Shown piece after piece: positions 27,069-35,528 of a DNA stretch of 47,418 bases. The position numbers were made by a program, and so were the translations under genes. A model generated the notes under the pieces. It searched no databases, was not told the DNA's origin, and worked only from the letters and a program-made list of their open reading frames with translations. The number at the start of each line of letters is the position of its first letter. Positions within the stretch are counted from its first letter, which is position 1. Where the stretch lies: the NCBI RefSeq assembly GCF_022808855.1, contig NZ_JAKZLF010000038.1, forward strand, positions 1 to 47,418, given 5' to 3'. This DNA is from Anaeromyxobacter soli (GTDB lineage Bacteria; Myxococcota; Myxococcia; Myxococcales; Anaeromyxobacteraceae).

Positions 27069-30000
27069 ATGCGGCGGATCTCGGCGCTCGGCCTCGCGGC
27101 CGTGCTCGCGGCGGCGTGCAGCGGCGGCAGCGGTGGCGGCGGCGCGAAGCCGGCGGCGACCCTCGTCTCCATCGCGGTGACGCCGGCGACGGCGGTGACC
27201 GTGGCGGGCGCGACGGTGAAGCTCACCGCGACCGGCGCCTACGACGACGGCAGCAAGCGCGACGTGACCGCCGAGGCGAGCTGGACCTCGCTGAACGGCG
27301 GCATCGCGCAGGTGTCGGCGGGCGTCGTGACGGGGATCACCGCGGGGACCGCGACCATCACCGCCGCGATCGGGCCCATCCAGGGGACGGCGCTCGTCAC
27401 CGTGGACACGCCGACGTTCGTCTCCGTGCGGATGGATCCCGTCAGCGCGGTGATCTCCGCGGGCCAGTCCGCCTCGCTCCGCTGCCTCGGCATCACCGAC
27501 GGCGGGGCGGAGATCGACGTGACCGCGGCCGCCGTCTGGACGAGCGCCGATCCGCTCGTCGCCACGGTCTCGCGCGGCGTCGTCTCGGGCGTGAAGGTCG
27601 GCGGCACGGACGTGCGCGCCACCTACGCCGGGTTCTCCGCGCAGGCGCACGTCACCGTGGAGGCGGCGTCGCTCGCGTCGCTCCTCCTCGGCGTGCCCCC
27701 GACGTTCACCCTCGCCGCGGGCGACGCGCTCGACGTGCGCGTGTTCGCCGTCTACTCGAACGGGGGCCTGCGCGACGTGACGCTCCTCGCGGACTGGTCC
27801 TCGAGCGCGCCGGCGACGGCCGCGGTGTCGAGCGTCGCCCAGACCGCGGGGCGCCTCGACGCGCTCGCGGCCGGCGCGGCGACGATCACGGCCTCCTTCG
27901 GCGGCAAGACCGCCTCGGCGGAGCTCACCGTTGCTTCCGACTCCGTGATCTTCGTCCTCGTCCAACCGGTGCCCTCGCCGCTGCCGGTCGGCGTCGGCTA
28001 CCCGCTCCGCGCCACCGCGCTCCACGCGGACGGCACCACCGCCGACGTGACCGCGCTCGCGACCTGGTCCTCCGACTCGAGCGCCGTGACCGTGGCCGCG
28101 GGCGGAGTCGCGACGATGGTCGCGGGCGGGGTCGCCGTCGTGAGCGCGAGCTACGGGGGCGCCGTCGGGCGCGCGGCGGTGACGGTCACCGGCGACGCGC
28201 CGACCGGGCTCGCGATCGACACGACCGCCATCGCCATGGGCCTCGGCGACTACACCTGGCCACCGCCCAACGTGACGCTGAGCTACGCGAACGGCTCGAG
28301 CTACGACGTCTCGAGCGCGGCGACGTTCTCGGTCCTCGATCCGGCCGTCGGCATCGTGGAGAAGGGATGGTGGGGCGATACCGTCGTCCGGGCCGTGGGC
28401 CTCGGGACGACCACCCTGGAGGCGCGCTACGCGGGGCTGTCCGCCACGGCGAGCGTCCAGGTGACCGCGCCGCTATCGTTCACCCTCGACGCTCCCGCGT
28501 CGGTGCCGGCGGGCGTGAGCTGGAGGGTGAAGGCGCAGACCCGCGTGCAGGGAAAGTACGTCGTCGAGACGGAGGACGTGTCGAGCTACGCCGAGTGGTC
28601 CTCGAGCGACCCCGCGGTGATCGCCATCTCGAACGCGCCCGGCACGAAGGGCACCGCCACGGTGGTCGGCTCCGGGAGCACGACGCTGTCCGCGTCCTTC
28701 GGCGGGATGACGGCGACGAAGACGGTGACGGTGCTGGGGCCCCTCAGCTCGATCACCATCTCCCCGGCGTCGCTCGTCGTGGCCTCGGGCGCCACCCGCC
28801 AGCTGAGCGCGACGGCCCGCCTCGTTGACGGCCGCACCACCGACGCGACGACCCTCGTCACCTGGCGCTGCGACCGCGTCATCGGCTCGGTGAACGGCGG
28901 CAGCTTCTGGTCGTCTAGCCCCGGCACGGGCGAGATCACCGCCGCGATCGGCGACGTCTTCGGCTCCGCGACCGCGACGGTCGTGCGCGAGCCGTCCCAG
29001 TTCGGCGGGCTCGTCGTCCGCCCCGCGGTCGCGTACGGGGACAAGCTGCCGGTGGGGCACACCGGACAGCTCCGGGCCATGTACGTGTACTCGGCCGGCG
29101 GCTGGAACGTGGAAGTCCCGGTGCAAGGCGAGGTGACGTGGACGAGCGAGTCGCCCGCGGTCGCCGCGTTCGACGATCCCGCGAACCCGGGCCGGGTCCA
29201 TGCGCTCGCCGCCGGCAGCGTCTACGTGCGGGCCGCCACGACGAGCCCGTCGGGCGTGCCGATGCAGGCGTCGACGCAGCTCTCGGTCGTGACGCCCACG
29301 GCGCCCCTCGAGCTCGCGCCGGTCACGGTCCCGCTCGGTGGCTCGGCGGCGCTCCGCCTGGCCGTGCCGCTCGCGACCACCACCGCCTCGGCGACGACGT
29401 TCGCGACCTTCGAGTCGAGCGATCCGTCGGTCCTCGAGGTGCGCGGGTCGACGGTGGTCGCGCGGAAGCTCGGCTCGGTCGAGCTCCGCGCCCGCCTCGA
29501 CGACGTGACGGTCGTGGCGCAGGGTACCGTCGTGCCGGCGACGCCGAAGGCCCTCTTCGTGGCGCTCCCGTACCAGCTCACGGTAGGGGACAAGACGGCG
29601 CCGGGCGCCTTCCTGGAGCTCGACAGCGGCGACTACGTGGACGTGACCAAGCTCTCGACCTGGGCGTGCTCGACTCCCGCCGTCGCGTCGCTCACGTGGA
29701 CGCCGGGCACGGCGCCCGACCTGCAGGCGATCGCCGAGGGGACGGCGACGCTCGACGCGAGCTGGAGCGGTTTCGTCGGGACGGACAGCGTCCCGGTGGT
29801 CGGCGCCGCAGCGGAGCCGGCGGCGGTGAGCCTGCGCTTCGATCCTCCGACCTACGAGCTCCCCGTGGGCGGAAGCCTGACGATGCAGCTCCGCGCGACG
29901 CTCTCGAGCGGCGGCACCGCCACAGCGACCGGCGCGCAGATCACCGTGTCGCCCGCGGACGTCGCCACGGCCTCGTACCCCGGATCGTACGGCACCATCA

Positions 30001-30599
30001 CCGGCCAGAAGCTCGGGAGCGCGGTCGTCACCGCCACGTGGGGCGGGCAGACGGCGACGGCGATCGTGAACGTCACGCACACCGTCGGCGAGTTCGGGCT
30101 GTTCGCGCCGGACAGCGGGCCCCTCGGGCTCCACCCGTACGAGCGCCTGTACCTCAACACCTACGAGAATGTGGGCTTCGCCGAGCTCGAGAAGACGCTG
30201 GCGTGGGCCTCGTCGAACCCGGCCGTGCTGAAGGTGGTCTCGCCCGGGGTCGTCGAAGCGGTCGCCCCGGGCACCGCGATCGTCACCGCTGCCTCCGGGC
30301 TGCAGGTGTGGCCCTTGCCCGTGACGGTGTCGAGCGCCCCCCTCGATCGCCTGGAGCTCGCGGGCGTCGCGCCCACGGTACCCGTCGGCTCGAGCTACCG
30401 GTTCCGCGCGACCGCCCGCTTCGCGGACGGCGCCTCGCTCGACGTGTCGGGCCGCGCGACGTGGTCGAGCGCCGACCCGACGATCGTCGATTTCGACCCC
30501 GCGGCGCCCGGAAAGCTCTCCGCGAAGCGCGCCGGAACCGTGCGCATCGAGGCCCGGCTCGACGGCAAGACGGAGTCCGCGGAGGTGACGGTTTTCTAG
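27069..30599 (+). CDS. Surface lipoprotein built of about 12 Ig-like (Big_2) repeats
   Basis: The product is 1176 residues. A lipoprotein signal peptide MRRISALGLAAVLAAAC ends with the lipobox Cys at 17, followed by a Ser/Gly linker (SGGSGGGG). The rest consists of ~85-95-residue modules with the Big_2 pattern VSIAVTPATAVTVAGATVKL, then YDDGSKRDVTAEASW (variants such as YSNGGLRDVTLLADWSS) and GTATITA(A/S)(I/F)G near each end. No catalytic domain follows. Such proteins are outer-membrane-anchored, often adhesins. The ATG at 27069 is chosen for its GGGGA ribosome site and lipobox; an extension to 26964 has neither. It seems monocistronic. Confidence 0.88.
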   Translation: MRRISALGLAAVLAAACSGGSGGGGAKPAATLVSIAVTPATAVTVAGATVKLTATGAYDDGSKRDVTAEASWTSLNGGIAQVSAGVVTGITAGTATITAAIGPIQGTALVTVDTPTFVSVRMDPVSAVISAGQSASLRCLGITDGGAEIDVTAAAVWTSADPLVATVSRGVVSGVKVGGTDVRATYAGFSAQAHVTVEAASLASLLLGVPPTFTLAAGDALDVRVFAVYSNGGLRDVTLLADWSSSAPATAAVSSVAQTAGRLDALAAGAATITASFGGKTASAELTVASDSVIFVLVQPVPSPLPVGVGYPLRATALHADGTTADVTALATWSSDSSAVTVAAGGVATMVAGGVAVVSASYGGAVGRAAVTVTGDAPTGLAIDTTAIAMGLGDYTWPPPNVTLSYANGSSYDVSSAATFSVLDPAVGIVEKGWWGDTVVRAVGLGTTTLEARYAGLSATASVQVTAPLSFTLDAPASVPAGVSWRVKAQTRVQGKYVVETEDVSSYAEWSSSDPAVIAISNAPGTKGTATVVGSGSTTLSASFGGMTATKTVTVLGPLSSITISPASLVVASGATRQLSATARLVDGRTTDATTLVTWRCDRVIGSVNGGSFWSSSPGTGEITAAIGDVFGSATATVVREPSQFGGLVVRPAVAYGDKLPVGHTGQLRAMYVYSAGGWNVEVPVQGEVTWTSESPAVAAFDDPANPGRVHALAAGSVYVRAATTSPSGVPMQASTQLSVVTPTAPLELAPVTVPLGGSAALRLAVPLATTTASATTFATFESSDPSVLEVRGSTVVARKLGSVELRARLDDVTVVAQGTVVPATPKALFVALPYQLTVGDKTAPGAFLELDSGDYVDVTKLSTWACSTPAVASLTWTPGTAPDLQAIAEGTATLDASWSGFVGTDSVPVVGAAAEPAAVSLRFDPPTYELPVGGSLTMQLRATLSSGGTATATGAQITVSPADVATASYPGSYGTITGQKLGSAVVTATWGGQTATAIVNVTHTVGEFGLFAPDSGPLGLHPYERLYLNTYENVGFAELEKTLAWASSNPAVLKVVSPGVVEAVAPGTAIVTAASGLQVWPLPVTVSSAPLDRLELAGVAPTVPVGSSYRFRATARFADGASLDVSGRATWSSADPTIVDFDPAAPGKLSAKRAGTVRIEARLDGKTESAEVTVF

Positions 30600-30635
30600 C
30601 GGGAGCGGCGGGCCGAGCCGGCCCGCGCTTCCCCC

Positions 30636-30664
30636 TTGACACCCTCTCGGCACTCCAGTATCTA
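30636..30664 (+). promoter_or_regulatory. Sigma-70 promoter of tRNA-Pro
   Basis: TTGACA (30636-30641) is separated by 17 bases from TATCTA (30659-30664). It lies 64 bases upstream of the tRNA-Pro gene and should start transcription near 30671. The integrated element begins downstream of the tRNA, so this promoter is intact. Confidence 0.75.
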
Positions 30665-30727
30665 CGCCGCCTTACGTCGGTCCGAGGTCTTCCCGGGGCC
30701 CGGAATCCGTCCGACGAAGCGCATCAT

Positions 30728-30801
30728 CGGGGAGTGGCTCAGCCTGGTAGAGCACTTGGTTCGGGACCAAGGGGTCGCAGGTTCAAATCCTGTCTCCCCG
30801 A
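30728..30801 (+). tRNA. tRNA-Pro (anticodon CGG), integration site of the mobile element
   Basis: A 74-nt cloverleaf begins CGGGGAGTGGCTCAGCCTGG. The acceptor CGGGGAG pairs with CTCCCCG, followed by discriminator A. The anticodon arm CTTGG-TTCGGGA-CCAAG gives CGG. The T arm carries GGTTCAAATCC. CCA is not encoded. A tyrosine integrase gene ends 40 bases downstream, pointing towards the tRNA, the classic layout of an element integrated into the tRNA 3' end. The tRNA is left complete. Confidence 0.95.
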
Positions 30802-30807
30802 CTTCTG

Positions 30808-30841
30808 AAAGCCTCGCGATTTCGCGGGGCTTTCGTCTTTT
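30808..30841 (+). terminator. Terminator after tRNA-Pro
   Basis: AAAGCCTCGCG and CGCGGGGCTTT form an 11-bp stem (one T-G pair) with loop ATTT, followed by CGTCTTTTCT. It ends the tRNA transcript and also lies just beyond the end of the convergent integrase gene. Confidence 0.8.
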
Positions 30842-32050
30842 CTAGGGTCCAGTTTCCGTAGCGACCAAAATACGACCAAGTGCCTGCTCACCGCCGAGGA
30901 AGCGGTCGATGCTTCCCTGGAAGCTCGGCGCGAGGTGCATGTAGAGCTGCGTCGTCTTGATGTCAGCGTGTCCCGCCTGCTGCATAATGTAGAGCGTCGG
31001 AGCGCCTCCCATCGCGAGCCGCGAGCAGAACGTGTGGCGCAGGATGTGGACGTTACCCGTCACCTCGAGCCCGGCGCGCCGCTGGACGCGCTCCATCCAA
31101 CTCTGGATGGTTCGATCCCACACGCCGCCCTTCGCGTGAGGAGCGTCCCAGCGGTAGTGCGGGTCCCTCCAGAGCACCCGAGAGCCTCGCGCGTGTCGGT
31201 TCTCGCGCAGCGCCTGGATTAGCCGAGCGCTTAGGTCTACCCGGCGGCTGCGGCCGCTCTTCGGCGTCGAGAGCTGGCCTTTCGACTCCGAACGCTGGAC
31301 GTGCAGGAACCTGCGCGTGAAGTCGATGTCGTTCCACTCCAGCCCAGCGATCTCTCCTCGGCGAAGCCCCGCCTCGCCCCCCAGGAGCATCATCAGGTAG
31401 GCGCGAGCGTCGAGCTCTTTGGCTATCGCGACGAGCTTCTCGTAGACATCGGGCTCATAGAAGTCGATCTCGGCGGGGGCCGTCTTGAGCTGCGGAAACG
31501 TGACCGGCACGGCCGGGATGACCCCGGTCTCCGCGGCGAAATCCAGGATCGTGCGGAGGACGCTAAGGACGTTGTTAACCGTCTTCGCGTTCAGGTCCGC
31601 GAGGTCGCCCTTCAGCCGCTGGATGTCGGCGAGGCTGATCTCATCGAGGCGCTTGTTCCCGAACCGTGGAATGAGGTGAAATGCGAGATCCCCCTCCTTG
31701 CGCTCGATGGTCCGAGGCTTATTGCGGTTCGCCTTGCAGTAATCCTTGATGTAGACGGGCCCGAAGTCCTTGAGCGTCGGGACCGGCTTCTCGGCCTCCC
31801 TCGCGAGCCGGGCCTCGCCCTTCGCGATGATGGCGTTGCGGCGCTCCGTGGCCCAGTCGAGCGCCTTCTTCTTCGTGAAGTCCGGGTGGTCCAGCATCCG
31901 CTTCTCGCGAAACGGCGTCCCGGACGGCCAGGTGAACCGGATGTCGTACTGCCAGTCCCCCTCGGTGAAGGGGCACTGGCAAGTGCGCAGCTTCTGGCAC
32001 CCGGCCACATGCATCTTGTGCTTCTTCCTCCTCACAGTGACGTCGCTCAT
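30842..32050 (-). CDS. Tyrosine-type site-specific integrase
   Basis: The product is 402 residues. Catalytic residues are all visible: R230 (GLRRGEIAGL), K264 (STPKSGRSRR), H335/R338 (HILRHTFCSRL), H361 (AGHADIKTTQLY) and the nucleophile Y370. An N-terminal region with cysteines at 18, 24 and 26 (AGCQKLRTCQC) precedes an AP2-like arm-binding part and the SAM-like core-binding domain (~90-175). It inserts and excises the element at the tRNA-Pro 3' end. Its start overlaps the excisionase stop by 4 bases, so both are co-translated. It is intact. Confidence 0.95.
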   Translation of the reverse strand: MSDVTVRRKKHKMHVAGCQKLRTCQCPFTEGDWQYDIRFTWPSGTPFREKRMLDHPDFTKKKALDWATERRNAIIAKGEARLAREAEKPVPTLKDFGPVYIKDYCKANRNKPRTIERKEGDLAFHLIPRFGNKRLDEISLADIQRLKGDLADLNAKTVNNVLSVLRTILDFAAETGVIPAVPVTFPQLKTAPAEIDFYEPDVYEKLVAIAKELDARAYLMMLLGGEAGLRRGEIAGLEWNDIDFTRRFLHVQRSESKGQLSTPKSGRSRRVDLSARLIQALRENRHARGSRVLWRDPHYRWDAPHAKGGVWDRTIQSWMERVQRRAGLEVTGNVHILRHTFCSRLAMGGAPTLYIMQQAGHADIKTTQLYMHLAPSFQGSIDRFLGGEQALGRILVATETGP

Positions 32051-32259
32051 CGACGATCTCCGAGCGACGACACGGGCTGCTCTTCCCGTTCAGCGAGGAA
32101 GTCTAGCAGGCGGTCCCGACGAAACAGGACCTTGCGGCCCACTCGGACCACGCCCGAGAGCTGACCCAGACGAACCATCTCGTAGACGTTCTTGCGGCTC
32201 GTTCGCAGGACGACCGCAAGCTCTTCAGCCGTGAGGAGAAGGGGAAGTTGCTCGAACAC
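32047..32259 (-). CDS. Excisionase-family MerR-like DNA-binding protein
   Basis: The product is 70 residues. It is a winged helix-turn-helix of the excisionase (Xis/AlpA-like, HTH_17) family: LLTAEELAVVLRTSRKNVYEM then LGQLSGVVRVGRKVLFRRD. It probably bends attachment-site DNA to favour excision or regulates integrase. It is the first gene of the int operon with a 4-base overlap. A tandem-repeat region lies upstream and may control it. Confidence 0.85.
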   Translation of the reverse strand: MFEQLPLLLTAEELAVVLRTSRKNVYEMVRLGQLSGVVRVGRKVLFRRDRLLDFLAEREEQPVSSLGDRR

Positions 32260-32609
32260 AGGGCAAACTCGTGCGCCCGACGGCCGCTTAACGGCGTCAA
32301 AAGGGCGAGATGAGGTGCCCGGTGTCCGATGGCAGCGAGACGCTGCCTCACCGAAGGCGGTCTAGCTGCGCGCGACGGGGACAGCGGCGCAGCTGGACGA
32401 GTACGGCGGTTGCGGGTGATCTAGTCCCCGTGCCCCGAGATGCGGGAGTGACGGAATGTAACGCGGAGGCGCGCGTTCGCAACTGGCACGCCAACGTGGA
32501 CGCCAAACATGTGGCGCCTGCGCTCGCGGTCGTGAGCGCGAGGTCCGGTGAATACGAGCGGGTTCGCATGAGCGCGGACATCCTGGGGCCATACGCGGAG
32601 ACCCAGGTG
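32260..32609. other. Intergenic region upstream of the excisionase; no gene accepted
   Basis: Open frames exist on both strands but none has a ribosome site, a recognisable domain or coding-type codon bias. It should hold the xis-int promoter on the minus strand. The tandem repeat described separately follows. Confidence 0.4.
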
Positions 32610-32829
32610 CCGTGCCGAAAACCGCATGCTCTGATCCCATCCCTGATCGGACAAGTTCCTCAGGCGGGACGAGACCTTAAGTGTTGTCCGACCGCAGTCC
32701 GGTCCCGCACGCTCGGCTCTCGTCCCGTGCCGAAAACCGCATGCCCAACCTTGTTCGACTGCATCCCTGGTCGGACAAGTTCCTCAGGCAGAACGACACC
32801 TTAAGTGTTGTCCGCCGCAGTTCGGTTCA
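32610..32829. repeat. Two-copy ~100-bp tandem repeat with internal inverted repeats
   Basis: Copy A is about 32610-32705 and copy B about 32725-32829. Conserved blocks are CCGTGCCGAAAACCGCATG, then CATCCCTG(A/G)TCGGACAAGTTCCTCAGG, then ACCTTAAGTGTTGTCCG and CCGCAG. In each copy CGGACAA and TTGTCCG form an inverted repeat with the same 29-base spacing (32648-32654/32684-32690 and 32772-32778/32808-32814). Between conserved blocks the copies differ by substitutions and a 9-base length change. It lies between the int/xis operon and the plus-strand genes of the element. It could be a replication origin, an operator array, a pair of small RNAs or recombination-directionality sites. Confidence 0.8.
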
Positions 32830-32879
32830 GCACACGTCGCTCTACTCGCGCTGCGGGTGACGCCGCGGCGGAGAAGAAC

Positions 32880-33720
32880 ATGAGGGACGAGAAGAACGAC
32901 AACAACATCATCGATCTTGCGAGGCCCCGCACTCGGCGCGCTTCTGCTGCTGTCGGCGAATCGCTTGGCGAGGACCACGAACTCGCGGAGTACGTGAGAG
33001 ATCTCACGGACGGGTCCTCCGACGGCGAACTCGGTGGCGGTGCCGATTACGCCGGCGACATCGACTACGGGGACCCAGCGTCCGTGCTCGGCAATGATCG
33101 CTGCTACAGGGTCGTCGGCGGCATCGTCGCGCAAACCCCGGTCGACACTGCGACCCGCTCCGCGCCTGACGATCCCAGCATCTTGAGGGGGGCTGAGGAA
33201 CTGCTCAGGGATCCGACGCTCCTGGATCGATTCGTCGAGGACATTCACGCGGCTGGCGTTGCTGGCGAGGACGACAACATCAGGATCGTCAAGCTGGTGG
33301 CGGTCTCCCGCCTCCTCGACACGCCTTTGGCCGCCGTACGCTCACCACCGAGGGCCGATCGCGTTCGTGACGACGACCACCAAGTTCCACGTCGAGCCCG
33401 GGCTCGAGTCCCGTCTTCTGGAGATCGCTACGGACGATTCCAACGAGCAGACTGACCGCGTCATCATGCAGATGCGCACACGAGCGGCGTCGCCGTGGGG
33501 CCGCGGCGGCGGCGATCGCATGAGGATCTGGCAGATGATGGACCGCCTCATTCGACCCCTCCCGGTGATTCTTCCCTCGGCGGCGAACGGGACCGCGATG
33601 CTTCGGCGCAGGCGAGCATCGCGAGAACGACATCCATTCGGTTCTCCGATGTTTCGCGCACGCCACCCGGCGCGCGGCTCTGCGCGCTCAGGCAGATCTC
33701 GTCGGACGGGGTCTTCATGA
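32880..33720 (+). pseudogene. Decayed helicase/primase-type ATPase gene with central deletion and frame change
   Basis: The first frame (ATG 32880, stop 33453-33455) begins MRDEKNDNNIIDLARPR. It reaches EELLRDPTLLDRFVEDI and then HAAGVAGEDDNIRIVKLVAVSRLLDTPLAAV, which looks like the region just before the Walker A motif of element-encoded helicase/primase ATPases. The expected P-loop is missing. At about 33345 the similarity jumps to another frame (GPIAFVTTTTKFHVEPGLES, then ATDDSNEQTDRVIMQMR and MMDRLIRPLPVILP), which resembles the segment after the ATPase core. The pattern indicates an internal deletion plus frameshift, then loss of the C-terminus. The family assignment is from memory of the pattern and is moderate. 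Confidence 0.5.
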
Positions 33721-34736
33721 GCGCGGCACCGCTTCTGCCCGGCGAACCCGCACACGCCCAAGCCTTGTTGCCGCCGCCGCGAACCAAGGTCGAGGCGGCC
33801 TAGCTGTCGCACGCACGGGCTCATCGATCCATCGACAGGTCCGCGACCCTCATCCCCATCCCTCCGGCCCCGCCCGGGGAGAGCGGGAAAGCCTCCTGCA
33901 GTCCCGTTCGAGGCTACGACGAGACCAGCGGGAAGGTGATGAAGGTGAACGTGCCTGCGAGACGCGGCTGACGCTGATTCTCGGCGGGAGCGATGTGCGG
34001 GTGAACGTTAACACCTTGCCCCGCGGCGAAAGAGCGCGAGAACACTCGCATTCTGATCGTGCGCCGGTGCGAAGACCATCACGCCTGCATCATTGCTCGG
34101 CGGGATCGGCCAAGCTTGCTCTTCGCAAGGTTCGCGACCAGCAACTGCTTCCGTACCGTCCCGCGGGTTGGCCCGCGCCCAGCTCTCCTCGCAGGGGACC
34201 GCAGCATTCGACACCTCTAAACCCGCGTCCTTCGGCGGGCATGCGCCGGTTGTTGCGAAGAGATCGAGGAGATTCACCTGCACTTCCTCCCTCGCGCCTG
34301 CCGGCGCGAAGCCACAACTGGGCCAGCGAACGCGTGGGTCCACGACGGCGCTACAACCGGGCGCCATCTCGGGCCTTTGTGCCGCATCGCGTGGTGCTGT
34401 GGCGCTCACCTCTGGTCCGCTGCGCGGCGTGATCACGAGACCGGCGCGCGTCGCGGGCAGCGGCGGCCAGATGCGGTTCCCCGACCTCGGCCGTAATTCA
34501 GTCCACGTCACCGTGACCCCGTCGCACGCTGAACAAGACGGAGCCACCGATGGACCGGGGTTCGGCCTCGGCGCTCACCCTCGCCTGGTCGGCGAGGTCA
34601 ACGATTGCTGATTGACAATAGAATAACCGCACCGTCGATCGTCGGGCGGTCCGCTCACGAGCACACTCGTGAAGAAGGCGCCCTCATGCGGCGCAGCGAC
34701 GATCTGCTGTCCCCACGCAATTAGCAGGAGAACACG
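33721..34736. other. About 1 kb without an accepted gene; possible gene remnants
   Basis: Overlapping open frames occur on both strands (plus 34093-34611, minus 34008-34547, plus 33995-34432). None has a clear ribosome site plus a recognisable domain. The stretch around 33910-34050 reads YDETSGKVMKVNVPARRG in one frame, then a stop, then GGSDVRVNVNTLPRGERARE, suggesting a broken coding region. TTGACA and TAGAAT-like elements near 34612-34624 may belong to a promoter for the small gene at 34737. I see no RNA gene. Confidence 0.4.
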
Positions 34737-34988
34737 TTGCTTCTCATTACTAAGTACCAGTTCGGCCACAGGTATTACATCGACTCGCACGGAAGGTTTC
34801 TCTGTGGGGGCGACCTGCAACCGTTCCGCTCCGTCCGGCGCGTCGACCGCTCGACTTACATTCGCGAGTGGGTGCGCGTTTGCAAGTACTGCGGCCTCGC
34901 GTGCTGCCGGGAGTGCACGACCAACGTCAGCTCCGATGGCAGGAGGCGCGTATATGTCTGCAAGTCGTGCGCCGTTAGCGAGAACTAG
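34737..34988 (+). CDS. Small cysteine-rich (zinc-finger-like) protein
   Basis: The product is 83 residues from a TTG at 34737, supported by an AGGAG ribosome site 7-8 bases upstream. It begins MLLITKYQFGHRYYIDSHGR. The C-terminal half has VCKYCGLACCRECTTN followed by VYVCKSC, a CxxC...CxxC pattern that could bind zinc like a small treble-clef or FYVE-like finger. No family is recognised. It lies between a decayed region and the replication module and could be a regulator. Confidence 0.55.
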   Translation: MLLITKYQFGHRYYIDSHGRFLCGGDLQPFRSVRRVDRSTYIREWVRVCKYCGLACCRECTTNVSSDGRRRVYVCKSCAVSEN

Positions 34989-35179
34989 CTAGGGCTCCGC
35001 GCCCCGAACCATGCGGAGCGTACGGATTGACGTCCGCCGCGCGACCCCTGCGGCGGCTACCCACTGCTGAAATGCGATCTTCCCCCGCTCTCGCGGGTAC
35101 CTCTGCACCAGCCGCCTGGCGACGGGAACGCGGTTGCAGTCACACCACTTCTGAACCCATTACTGAAACGAGGTTATTT

Positions 35180-35398
35180 GTGTCCAAGGCTAACCCGAGC
35201 AACAAGATTCACCACTCGATGGCTACTACCAACGCGATCTGCCCGACGTGCGAGGCGAAGGCGTTTGTCGCGGATGCGCTTGCGAACGCCACCCGCGCCG
35301 TGGCGGCACTGGGCTTTCTCGACGAAGCGATCAATGAGATCGCCGAGACCTCTTCGCACACGGGCACGCGGCCGAACGACGCGCAGCTTCGGAAGTAG
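35180..35398 (+). CDS. Small hypothetical protein with one CxxC motif
   Basis: The product is 72 residues from a GTG at 35180. An ACGAGG ribosome site lies ~7 bases upstream; an ATG at 35219 is the alternative start. It carries CPTC near residue 22, then a helical ALANATRAVAALGFLDEAIN segment. It is followed by a clear terminator-type hairpin, which supports a real transcript. Function unknown. Confidence 0.5.
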   Translation: MSKANPSNKIHHSMATTNAICPTCEAKAFVADALANATRAVAALGFLDEAINEIAETSSHTGTRPNDAQLRK

Positions 35399-35424
35399 CA
35401 TTAGGACGAGGATGGGACGAGGAG

Positions 35425-35458
35425 ACCGGCCTGGTACGCGGGATGCCAGGCCGGTTTC
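35425..35458 (+). terminator. Terminator hairpin after the small CxxC protein gene
   Basis: A perfect 10-bp stem ACCGGCCTGG (35425-35434) and CCAGGCCGGT (35446-35455) with an 11-base loop is followed by TTCATTGT. The T-rich tail is weak, but position after a stop codon fits termination. Confidence 0.65.
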
Positions 35459-35528
35459 ATTGTCAAGGTTTCGCGTACGGCCTGGCGCCTTTGCGTCAAT
35501 CCGCTTTGCGGCCTATCTTTTGTTGATC

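Noticed and set aside
32310-32804. 164-residue plus-strand open frame across the tandem repeat
   Set aside because: No ribosome site, low-complexity product, and the two repeat copies differ by lengths that shift the frame.
32610-32829. CRISPR array or integron attC sites
   Set aside because: Only two long units with variable internal lengths and no cas or integron integrase genes; no GTTRRRY core site.
34008-34547. Minus-strand 179-residue open frame
   Set aside because: No domain and no clear ribosome site, with competing plus-strand frames of similar quality; left unassigned.
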